A DNA stretch of 11,436 nucleotides from an uncultured Erysipelotrichaceae bacterium (GTDB taxonomy: Bacteria; Bacillota_I; Bacilli_A; RF39; UBA660). Under the pieces are notes generated by a model. That model was not told where the DNA came from and ran no database searches. It was given only the letters and a program-made list of their open reading frames with translations. Shown here in pieces: positions 5,643 to 11,436 of this stretch. Each line of letters begins with the position of its first letter. The stretch's first letter is position 1. Where the stretch lies: NCBI GenBank assembly GCA_902768065.1, contig CACXJP010000054.1, forward strand, positions 1 through 11,436, given 5' to 3'. A program made the position numbers and the translations under genes.

Positions 5643-6574
5643 TAGAAATGGGAATTTTAACAGATATCAAATCAATATTAAATTTGAAACAATAAAATAT
5701 GTAATTGATAAATATAAAATAGTAGGCATGACACAATACTTATGCAATTGTATTGGAGTTTCTAAATCAGGATATTATAATTATTTAAATAATGAAAATA
5801 AAAGAATTGAAAGAGACAATAAAGACCAAAAAGATTTTGATTTAATATTAAAAGCTTATAAGTTTAAAAAGCGAAAAAAGGTGCTAGGCAAATAATGATG
5901 GTACTTGATAATGAATTTATTGTTCATTTTAATCTTAAAAAGATAAGAAGATTAATGAAAAAATATGGATTAAAATGTCCAATAAGACAAGCCAATCCAT
6001 ATAGAAAAATGATGAAAGCTACACAAGAACATACTACTTGTGAAAACATTGTTAATCGTGTATTTAAAACAGGACTGCCGTATAATGTACTTTTAACTGA
6101 CATAACTTATTTATTTTATGTTGATAATAAAAAATGTTATTTATCAACTATTAAAGATGCTGAAACTAATGAAATACTTGCTTATTACATAAGTGAAAAT
6201 ATGACATTAGATATTTCTTTAGAGACAATTAAAAAACTATGTCGTAAAAAAATGTAGTATTAAATGAAAATGTTATAATTCACTCAGATCAAGGTGTTCA
6301 TTATACAAGTCCAAAATTTCATAATTTATTAAAAAAATATAATATTTAACAATCTATGTCTAGAAGAGGAAATTGTTGGGACAATGCACCACAAGAATCA
6401 TATTTTGGGCATATGAAAGATGAATTGAACTTAGATACATGTTTTACATTTAGAGATGTATGTAATGAAATAAAAGATTATATTGAATATTATAATAATT
6501 ACAAATATCAATGGAATTTAAAAAAGATGACCCCTGTACAGTACAGAGATCATCTATTTGCATCCATTGCCTAG
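5629..6574 (+). pseudogene. IS3-family transposase OrfB (DDE), frameshifted
   Basis: OrfB can be read only across several frames. The first part (5641-5880) contains KYKIVGMTQYLCNCIGVSKS and a following coil. A shift at the A-run near 5874-5879 leads to the frame of 5883-6257, with KKIRRLMKKYGLKCP and LLTDITYLFY (first catalytic Asp, about 6099). A second shift near 6248 gives IHSDQGVHYTS (second Asp, 6287). A TAA at 6347-6349 then interrupts before MSRRGNCWDNAPQESYFG (catalytic Glu, 6395) and the C-terminal KKMTPVQYRDHL. All three DDE residues remain, so the decay is recent and concentrated in A-runs and nonsense changes. Confidence 0.85.
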
Positions 6575-6633
6575 ACTCTCTCTTTTTTATTTAGTCCTTG
6601 ACATTGGGTACATTTTATTTTTCTAAATCTTTT

Positions 6634-7851
6634 TTATTGTAGATAATAAGTTTTATTTCTTTCTGATAATAATTTGCTGTTTGTTGGATGTATTACTTCT
6701 TCACCTTCAATTACTTTATCATCAACATAATATAATGGTGTTATTCCATAATGTGTTATATTTCCTAATTCATCTCTAATAAATCTAATTATTTTTGATA
6801 CACATTTATCTTCAGTATCTTGACTTAATCTTGATAGTGAGGGGATTACCTCATAGATTCTTTGTGTTATATTATTGTCATCCATAATATTATAGCTCAT
6901 ATTAAAATGAAAATGACCAGAAAGGAATAAATCTACATGAGTTGGATTTTTATCTTTAAAAATAGATGCAAAACCTTCTTTATCTATTTCATATGTTTTT
7001 ACATATGGAAAAAACATATTATATGTTAGGGGATGTGATAAGTTTATTTTTATGTTTTGACCATTAATTGTATATCCCCATTCTTTTCCTTTTAACATAT
7101 GAAAATTTTGGTTTAGCATTGATAGGTACAGTTGACCTAAACTATGTCCTATAAAATTCTTATTATTTAAACAGTCAATCATGACATCATCATGGTTTCC
7201 TGCTATAGCAAGAACTTTTATACATTTTGGGAAAAATTTATCAAATTTATCTAATTGATCTTCTAATATTTGTTTTATTTCTTCTGAAGTTACTGAATAT
7301 CCCATGTATTTACCTTTATTTAATTTAACTCCATGGAATACATCACCTAAGTGTAATGCTGTATCTATTCCATAAGTTGATTTAGCATAATCAATAACAC
7401 TATTAATCATGTCAAAATCTTCATGTTCACTATCTCCTATATGAGTATCTGATATTAAAATGAGTCTTTCTGCAGAACCTAAATTTATTTCACAATAGTT
7501 TCTAGTATGTCCGCTATCTCTTAAATTTCTTGGAACATATTTATATGCATTATCTTGATCCAGGTTATCTATAATTACAATTTCTCCTAATATTACTAAT
7601 AGAGTTAGGCAATCTTGTATTGTTTTTCTATCTAATAGTAATCCTTCTTCTTTTTGTATTTCTTCTATGATTTCATCTATTGTATATGGTTTATATTCAT
7701 AGAATAGGTCTTTATATTGTTCATCTTTTTCTATTGAAAAGAGATAATTCTCATTTTTTTTACAATTTTTTCTTAACACGTCTCGTAAAATAAATAGTAA
7801 ATTAGATTCATCATGACTTATACTTAAAGTCCTACAATTTTGTAACTCCAT
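6634..7851 (-). CDS. Calcineurin-like metallophosphoesterase
   Basis: A 405-residue cytoplasmic phosphoesterase. The two-metal motifs are in order, numbered from this start: ISDTHIGD (133-140), LHLGDVFHG (167-174, GD core), AIAGNHDD (215-222), SHP (272-274) and SGHFHF (311-316). This is the full D-x-H / G-D / G-N-H-D / H / G-H-x-H set. The first about 125 residues are an added domain, rich in charged helices, that I cannot assign. The substrate is unknown. The frame is open to a GTG at 7881, but ATG 7851 is chosen for two reasons: GAGGGG (7861-7866) precedes it by nine bases, and the consensus promoter at 7884-7912 would start transcription at about 7877, downstream of that GTG. Its stop lies 15 nt from the IS end, with no clear terminator. 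Confidence 0.88.
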   Translation of the reverse strand: MELQNCRTLSISHDESNLLFILRDVLRKNCKKNENYLFSIEKDEQYKDLFYEYKPYTIDEIIEEIQKEEGLLLDRKTIQDCLTLLVILGEIVIIDNLDQDNAYKYVPRNLRDSGHTRNYCEINLGSAERLILISDTHIGDSEHEDFDMINSVIDYAKSTYGIDTALHLGDVFHGVKLNKGKYMGYSVTSEEIKQILEDQLDKFDKFFPKCIKVLAIAGNHDDVMIDCLNNKNFIGHSLGQLYLSMLNQNFHMLKGKEWGYTINGQNIKINLSHPLTYNMFFPYVKTYEIDKEGFASIFKDKNPTHVDLFLSGHFHFNMSYNIMDDNNITQRIYEVIPSLSRLSQDTEDKCVSKIIRFIRDELGNITHYGITPLYYVDDKVIEGEEVIHPTNSKLLSERNKTYYLQ

Positions 7852-7883
7852 TTCACATAACCCCTCATAAATTAGTATCACTT

Positions 7884-7912
7884 ATTATAATGAGAGGCTA
7901 ATTATTTGTCAA
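7884..7912 (-). promoter_or_regulatory. Consensus sigma-70/SigA promoter for the metallophosphoesterase
   Basis: On the minus strand, TTGACA (7912-7907) and TATAAT (7889-7884) are exact consensus with a 17-base spacer. The -35 box begins on the base after the stop codon of the upstream gene, so the phosphoesterase can be transcribed independently. Confidence 0.85.
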
Positions 7913-8671
7913 TTAATTATTGTATACTTTAGTTTTTTGTTTTTTTATTCTATTTAATTCTTCATTTATTAAATCTGTTGGTACTTTTGCCTTTTTAATA
8001 AATGATTCTTCGCCAACTATTTCATATAAATTGATTTTTCCATTTTTATCAACATAATATAAAACATAATTATTATAATCTAATCCATCGTATGCAAAAG
8101 ATGCGTCATGTAATTTTCTTGCAGCATCAAATGCTTGTACAAGTATTTGTTGCCTTTCTCTAACTGAATGAGTACTTTTGTCAGTTATCTTTGGAAATGC
8201 ATGTTCCATATCTTCATATCTATCGAATTTTGCAATTACTTCTTCTGGTAAATCTCTTGGAGATATATGCTTTTCTGCATATGTTTTTATTGGATTCATA
8301 TATGTAATAGAAATTGTTGTATCTTTATGTATTCCATATGAATCTACATTTGATTTAAGATTAATTGTGCCTGAATAGCATATATCATCTAAATCTTCTA
8401 CTTGAAAATCAGATATTATGAATGCATGTCTATTGTTTTCATTAACTTGTTGTTCATAAAATCTTCTTAATTCATTTTCATCATTACTGAAGCATGCTGG
8501 TACATTTGATTCAGCAAAGTCTCCTATAGAAACAGGTAATAAGAACTTAAATGTCTTACTACTTAAATCAATCTCCTTTTCTACATCATCGAAGCTTTCA
8601 AAAGCTACTATTGGTAGACTGTAGTCAGAAACGCTTTCTCTAAAAACTGTTGGTGTAAATAATCGTAACAT
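7913..8671 (-). CDS. Hypothetical protein, 252 aa
   Basis: I do not recognise this protein. It is soluble, acidic to neutral, without signal peptide or membrane segments. It reads like a folded alpha/beta protein: LPIVAFESF, KFLLPVSIGDF, NRHAFIISDFQVEDLDD, and then a helical region (VRERQQILVQAFDAARKLHDAS). A late beta portion has YVLYYVDKNGKINLYEIVGE, and the C-terminus is lysine-rich. AGGAGG precedes the ATG at good spacing, which makes the start firm. A possible -10 (TACAAT, minus strand, 8728-8723) has no good -35. It lies upstream of and in the same direction as the metallophosphoesterase, and diverges from the LysR-type gene, the usual position for a LysR target (inference). Confidence 0.75.
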   Translation of the reverse strand: MLRLFTPTVFRESVSDYSLPIVAFESFDDVEKEIDLSSKTFKFLLPVSIGDFAESNVPACFSNDENELRRFYEQQVNENNRHAFIISDFQVEDLDDICYSGTINLKSNVDSYGIHKDTTISITYMNPIKTYAEKHISPRDLPEEVIAKFDRYEDMEHAFPKITDKSTHSVRERQQILVQAFDAARKLHDASFAYDGLDYNNYVLYYVDKNGKINLYEIVGEESFIKKAKVPTDLINEELNRIKKQKTKVYNN

Positions 8672-8766
8672 TTTTCCTCCTTAACTTTTTGCTTTTTTGA
8701 AGTTTTTCGCTTCACAGTTTTTATTGTAGGTAAAAAAAATCAAAAAATAAAATAGAAAAAATTCAT

Positions 8767-8778
8767 GTTATCCATAAC
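8767..8778. promoter_or_regulatory. Inverted repeat in divergent region, possible LysR operator
   Basis: GTTAT-CC-ATAAC is a perfect dyad with 5-bp arms, about 30 bp upstream of the LysR -35 box and between the two divergent genes. LysR-type regulators often bind such dyads in this position. It does not fit T-N11-A exactly, so the assignment is tentative. Confidence 0.3.
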
Positions 8779-8796
8779 TTTTTTTCATAGATACTA

Positions 8797-8824
8797 TTGA
8801 TTTTTATTTTTTTTTATTTATAAT
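8797..8824 (+). promoter_or_regulatory. Promoter of the LysR-type gene
   Basis: TTGATT (8797-8802), 16 bases, TATAAT (8819-8824). Transcription would start near 8831, leaving a short leader with GAGGGAG (8839-8845) before ATG 8853. Confidence 0.7.
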
Positions 8825-8852
8825 AAAAAACGTGTATTGAGGGAGCTTTGAT

Positions 8853-9734
8853 ATGAATATTAATATTGAACTGTTAAAAACTTTTTATGTAGTTGCAAAA
8901 AACGAAAATATCAGTAAAGCAAGTGAAGAATTACTAGTATCACAATCTGCTGTTAGTAAGACAATTAAGAATATTGAGAATCAATTGGATTGTAAATTGT
9001 TTGTTAGAAGTAAAAAAGGAGTTAAATTAACTAGAGAAGGGGAAATTTTATATAAAACTACTAATAAGATTATTAATATATTAGATAATGATTTAAAAAA
9101 GATTGTTAAAACTAAAACAATTAATATATTAGTTGGAAAAGTTTTAACTGAAAATGTTTTAGTTTCTTATTTAAATGAGTTTAGAAAAAAGTATCCCTAT
9201 GTTCGTATTAATTTTAGTTGCTCAAATATAGATGGTGTTTTAAATAAGATTAAAACTGGTGAAGCAGATATTGCAATTGGTTATTATATAGATAATTTGG
9301 GAGATAATTATGAGCAAAGAAAAATATTTAAAGAATTACATCCTGTTTTTGTTTGTAATGGTTCATATACTAATTTAATAAATAAAGAAATTGATATTAA
9401 GAAATTAGAAAATTATCCATTTATTATTAGTACTAAGGGATCGTCTACACATGAGTATGCATTGGATACAATAAAAAAATATAATCTTAATATTACTCCT
9501 ACTATGGATGTACTTGGTACATCTTTGATTGAGCAACTTGTTAAAAATGGGTTAGGTATAAGTATATTAACTGAAGAATTTATAAGTAATGAATTAAATA
9601 ATTGTGAATTATATAAGATTAGAATTAAACAAAAAATTCCTACTAGACAATTAAATGTTTTAACTTATAGAAATAGAAAATATAGTAAAGAAATAAATTT
9701 TTTTATTGATTTACTTATAAATAAAATGATTTAA
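8853..9734 (+). CDS. LysR-type transcriptional regulator
   Basis: A full-length family member (293 residues). The N-terminal winged HTH covers about residues 1-60: LLKTFYVVAKNENISKASEE, then LLVSQSAVSKTIKNIENQLD, with LFVRSKKGVKLTREGE as the wing. A linker helix follows, then a periplasmic-binding-protein-like effector domain (about 88-293) with the usual strand ITINILVGK-like start (TINILVGK), GEADIAIGY and GLGISILTEE. The effector is unknown. The start is supported by GAGGGAG and a good promoter. It diverges from the hypothetical gene ending at 7913, which is its most likely target. A decayed pilin-like frame begins at its very end, so the downstream junction may be a deletion scar. Confidence 0.92.
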   Translation: MNINIELLKTFYVVAKNENISKASEELLVSQSAVSKTIKNIENQLDCKLFVRSKKGVKLTREGEILYKTTNKIINILDNDLKKIVKTKTINILVGKVLTENVLVSYLNEFRKKYPYVRINFSCSNIDGVLNKIKTGEADIAIGYYIDNLGDNYEQRKIFKELHPVFVCNGSYTNLINKEIDIKKLENYPFIISTKGSSTHEYALDTIKKYNLNITPTMDVLGTSLIEQLVKNGLGISILTEEFISNELNNCELYKIRIKQKIPTRQLNVLTYRNRKYSKEINFFIDLLINKMI

Positions 9735-10157
9735 AAAATAAAGAAAATGAAAGTAAAAGATATGCAGAAATTAAAGATAGAGTTAAAAAAGCAGTGAAAT
9801 GGAATATAAATGCTATGTATCCAAATTGTCCTATAAAAGATAATTTTGATGAAGAAAAATCAAAATCTACTGGCAATCATTATAATTCTTCATTCTTAAT
9901 TAACAATGGTTACTTAAAGAAAGATGAATTACTTGATGTTGATGGTAAAAGTTATTGTGATGTTTATGTTATTATTCAATCAACCTTTGAAAACTCACAA
10001 AATCATCAAAATAATTGTTCAATAGCATATAAAATTTATTTAAAATGTAATAAATATAAAGATAAAGGTTATAAAGACTGAAGGAGTAAATAAAGACAAA
10101 GTCGTAAGGTATGATATTACATATAGATATTTTAATAAAATAACTATGTTCGATTGA
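9725..10157 (+). pseudogene. 5'-truncated, frameshifted pilin-like gene remnant
   Basis: The frame from 9725 runs without ATG or ribosome binding site (KENESKRYAEIKDRVKKAVK...; a GTG at 9794 is possible but not supported) to TGA 10079. Near 10075 the coding signal moves to the next frame, reading GVNKDKVVRYDITYRYFNKI to TGA 10155. The composition resembles the C-terminal part of a secreted pilin/pseudopilin-like protein of this kind of genome: an amphipathic helix after a missing hydrophobic N-terminus, four cysteines (PNC, SYC, NNC, LKC), and the segment FLINNGYLKKDELLDVDGKS. The pilin link is inference. The prepilin leader is missing, so it is not functional. Confidence 0.55.
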
Positions 10158-10182
10158 TTTGTAAAAATAATTATGATATATT
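10154..10182 (+). promoter_or_regulatory. Promoter for the leader RNA / ORF6N gene
   Basis: TTGATT (10154-10159), a 17-base spacer, and TATATT (10177-10182). Transcription would begin near 10189, just before the structured leader. Confidence 0.65.
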
Positions 10183-10188
10183 TCAAAT

Positions 10189-10310
10189 ATATTAATTGCC
10201 TTGCCATGAGTTAATATGAAAATTTGGACGCTAAGGTTCTAATTCTTTAAGGCAAGGAAGAATTATTGCATGCTGCGGGATATCCCTTTATGAAAGGATA
10301 TCCCTTTTTT
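10189..10310 (+). ncRNA. Structured leader RNA with pseudoknot and terminator (unclassified)
   Basis: This is the stretch between a good promoter and a strong terminator, about 120 nt, upstream of an ORF6N gene. A perfect 8-bp stem TAATTCTT (10240-10247)/AAGAATTA (10258-10265) has the loop TAAGGCAAGG. GGCAAGG in that loop (10251-10257) is perfectly complementary to CCTTGCC (10199-10205), so a 7-bp pseudoknot can form. A weaker alternative pairs CCTT (10199-10202) with AAGG (10233-10236). The order of promoter, folded RNA, terminator, ribosome binding site and gene is that of a riboswitch or attenuator, or of an independent small RNA. I could not match it to a named class. The 5' end is inferred from the promoter. 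Confidence 0.55.
10277..10310 (+). terminator. Intrinsic terminator upstream of ORF6N gene
   Basis: A perfect 9-bp stem, GGGATATCC (10277-10285) with GGATATCCC (10296-10304), and a 10-base loop, followed directly by TTTTTT (10305-10310). It lies between the leader and AGGAGG (10321-10326), so it can control read-through into the gene. Confidence 0.85.
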
Positions 10311-10333
10311 ATTCTAAAGAAGGAGGATTTATT

Positions 10334-11095
10334 ATGTATGAAATAGCAGAGAAAGATGTAATAAATATCGAAAACATGATTTATGAAATTAATGGAAAAG
10401 AGGTAATGTTAAATACTGATTTAGCAAAACTATATAACGTTGAAACAAAAAGAATTAATGAGGCAGTTAAAAACAATCCAGAAAAGTTTCCAGATAGATA
10501 CTTATTTAGAATTACAGATAAAGAATATAATTCTTTGAAGTCGAAAATTTTGACTTCAAAAGGTGGTTCTAGAAAAGGACATACGGCATTTGTTGAACAA
10601 GGTGTATATATGCTCGCAACAATCTTAAAGTCAGATGTTGCTACTGAAGTTAGCATTAGAATAATAGATGCATTTGTTAGAATGAGACATTATATTAAAT
10701 ACAATGATCAATTATTACCACGTAAATATCTACTATTAGAAGAAAAAGTAGATAATAATACAAAGAGAATAGATGAACTGTTTGATAAGTTCAATCCAAA
10801 AGTAATAACTAAAAACTCAATATTTTTTCAGAATGATATTTATGATGCATATTCAGTACTATTAGAAATATTCGACATAGCTAAAGAAGAAATAATAATT
10901 ATAGATAATTATATGGGAAAAATATTGTTAGATGAACTTAGAAATATTAATAAAAAAATAATAATAATCACATCAAATATAAACGATACTTTAAAGAAAA
11001 AATATTTAAAACAATATAATAATATTAAATTTATAAATAACGAATCATATCACGATAGATTTATAATTATAGATAGAAAAATATGCAATAAATGA
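10334..11095 (+). CDS. ORF6N-domain protein with damaged C-terminus
   Basis: 253 residues from ATG 10334 with a strong AGGAGG. The ORF6N domain covers about 12-97: EVMLNTDLAKLYNVETKRIN, FPDRYLFRIT, and then HTAFVEQGVYMLATILKS. A charged linker (LLLEEKVDNNTKRIDELFDKF) and the C-terminal region shared with the gene at the window start follow, ending YHDRFIIIDRKICNK. Compared with that copy, 48 bases are replaced by one (net loss of 47), which removes the HSGASFKDLGKK segment and shifts the frame. The homologous tail continues out of frame to TAA 11166-11168. The DNA-binding part is intact and may still work, while the C-terminal function is probably lost. The domain is known from phage antirepressor-like proteins, but no other phage genes are near. 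Confidence 0.85.
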   Translation: MYEIAEKDVINIENMIYEINGKEVMLNTDLAKLYNVETKRINEAVKNNPEKFPDRYLFRITDKEYNSLKSKILTSKGGSRKGHTAFVEQGVYMLATILKSDVATEVSIRIIDAFVRMRHYIKYNDQLLPRKYLLLEEKVDNNTKRIDELFDKFNPKVITKNSIFFQNDIYDAYSVLLEIFDIAKEEIIIIDNYMGKILLDELRNINKKIIIITSNINDTLKKKYLKQYNNIKFINNESYHDRFIIIDRKICNK

Positions 11096-11168
11096 AATAG
11101 AAAACAAAATAGAAAGAGAAAAATTAATAAATGATGTTGTTACTAATTGCAGTATAGATAATCAATAA
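11085..11168 (+). pseudogene. Out-of-frame tail of the ORF6N gene
   Basis: After the net 47-bp deletion, the original C-terminal codons (AINEIENKIE, then INDVVTNCSIDNQ) continue in another frame to TAA 11166. They match the last 27 or so codons of the window-start copy, apart from an added Gln before the stop. Confidence 0.7.
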
Positions 11169-11233
11169 TATTTATGATAAGATTTATATGTAAAACATTA
11201 TAGGAATAATTGTTTAATGATAATAACAAACAT

Positions 11234-11345
11234 GACATTATCCTCACCCAAGAACATACCTAGTTCTAGGAGTTTAAGAACATGTTCTGTTGACCTAGTA
11301 CAGGCCTAGAGTATATGTTCTTCGCCCCAGGACAGGTCATTGCGA
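11234..11345 (+). repeat. Repeat R8, family A (attC-like cassette boundary)
   Basis: The closest relative of R1. Shared are GACATTATC, the hairpin built on AAGAAC/GTTCTAGG (one mismatch), AAGAACAT (11276-11283)/ATGTTCTT (11315-11322), TTGACCTAGTACAGGCCTAG in the loop, and the core CATTGCGA (11338-11345). The A+T-rich spacer between the gene and the repeat is also homologous to 313-380, so gene, spacer and repeat were duplicated together. Confidence 0.75.
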
Positions 11346-11376
11346 ATCAATCACAATTTTTGAAAGAAGGTAAAAT

Positions 11377-11436
11377 ATGGATAGAAAAACTCAAAATGAT
11401 GATAAGGTATTATATATAGATTATATTAATTATGAT
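11377..11436 (+). CDS. Start of another cassette-type gene (runs off window)
   Basis: ATG 11377 lies 31 nt after the R8 core with GAAGG just upstream, the same leader layout as the other units. Only 20 residues (MDRKTQNDDKVLYIDYINYD) are visible, too few to assign a family. Confidence 0.6.
   Translation, partial: MDRKTQNDDKVLYIDYINYD

Larger units (their letters stand above)
5155..6618 (+). mobile_element. Degenerate IS3-family insertion sequence (IS150-like)
   Basis: Imperfect terminal inverted repeats: the left end at 5155 reads ATAAAATGTAACC, and the complement of the right end (to 6618) reads ATAAAATGTACCC. Further inside, GGACT and an A-run followed by GAGAGA are also shared. The TG...CA tips common in this family would be 5161 and 6612. 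No target duplication is evident. It contains remnants of orfA and orfB with nonsense and frameshift mutations, so it is inactive unless helped in trans. It lies between the last cassette remnant and the metallophosphoesterase gene. Confidence 0.85.

Noticed and set aside
5527..5736. Minus-strand open frame of 69 codons
   Set aside because: It is antisense to the OrfA coiled coil; its hydrophobicity is a by-product of A-rich coding on the other strand.
6564..6576. CCATTGCCTAGAC at the end of OrfB as another boundary repeat
   Set aside because: It falls in the last codons of the transposase (ASIA stop) and lacks the hairpin and the GCGA part; most likely coincidence.
8178..8378. Plus-strand open frame of 66 codons
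   Set aside because: It is antisense to the 252-residue hypothetical gene and has no start signal of its own.
10198..10265. Cyclic-di-GMP (GEMM-I) riboswitch
   Set aside because: GGACGCTAAGG resembles the GEMM GGACGCAAAGC segment, but the GGCAAACC and GAAA parts in the expected arrangement, and the second helix, are missing.

Overview
The DNA is very A+T-rich, with AGGAGG-type ribosome binding sites, TTGACA/TATAAT-type promoters and intrinsic terminators. This points to a low-G+C Bacillota, probably a gut or host-associated Bacilli/Clostridia-like lineage. TGA ends several convincing genes and Trp is written TGG, so the code is the standard bacterial one and not the mycoplasma one. The exact taxon cannot be told from this window.

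Bases 1 to about 5150 are a one-directional array of small, mostly single-gene units on the + strand. In order they hold the 3' end of an ORF6N-domain gene, two small membrane proteins, a Nudix hydrolase, a GNAT acetyltransferase, a nucleoside 2-deoxyribosyltransferase-like protein, a peptidase E (S51)-like protein, and a decayed SpaA-type surface protein. Between them lie seven structured repeats of about 60-120 bp. They fall into three families that share almost no internal sequence, yet nearly all end in CATTGCGA, and the next start codon follows 29-37 nt later. The repeats fold into nested, imperfect hairpins. Layout and gene content strongly resemble an integron gene-cassette array with attC-like sites, but the core is not the classical GTTRRRY and no integrase gene is in view. 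This is the main candidate for an undescribed system.

Bases 5155-6618 are a degenerate IS3-family element sitting at the right edge of the array. Bases 6634-8671 (minus strand) hold a calcineurin-like metallophosphoesterase with its own consensus promoter, downstream of an unrecognised 252-residue protein. A LysR-type regulator diverges from that gene at 8853. It is followed by a truncated, frameshifted pilin-like remnant (9725-10157).

From 10154 a promoter, a pseudoknot-capable leader RNA and a strong intrinsic terminator lead into a second ORF6N gene (10334). That gene is a relative of the one at the window start. It has lost a net 47 bp near its 3' end, is followed by the same family of repeat (11234-11345), and then by the start of another gene that runs off the window. 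The window therefore shows the end of one cassette-like array and the beginning of a second, with apparently ordinary chromosomal genes between them.
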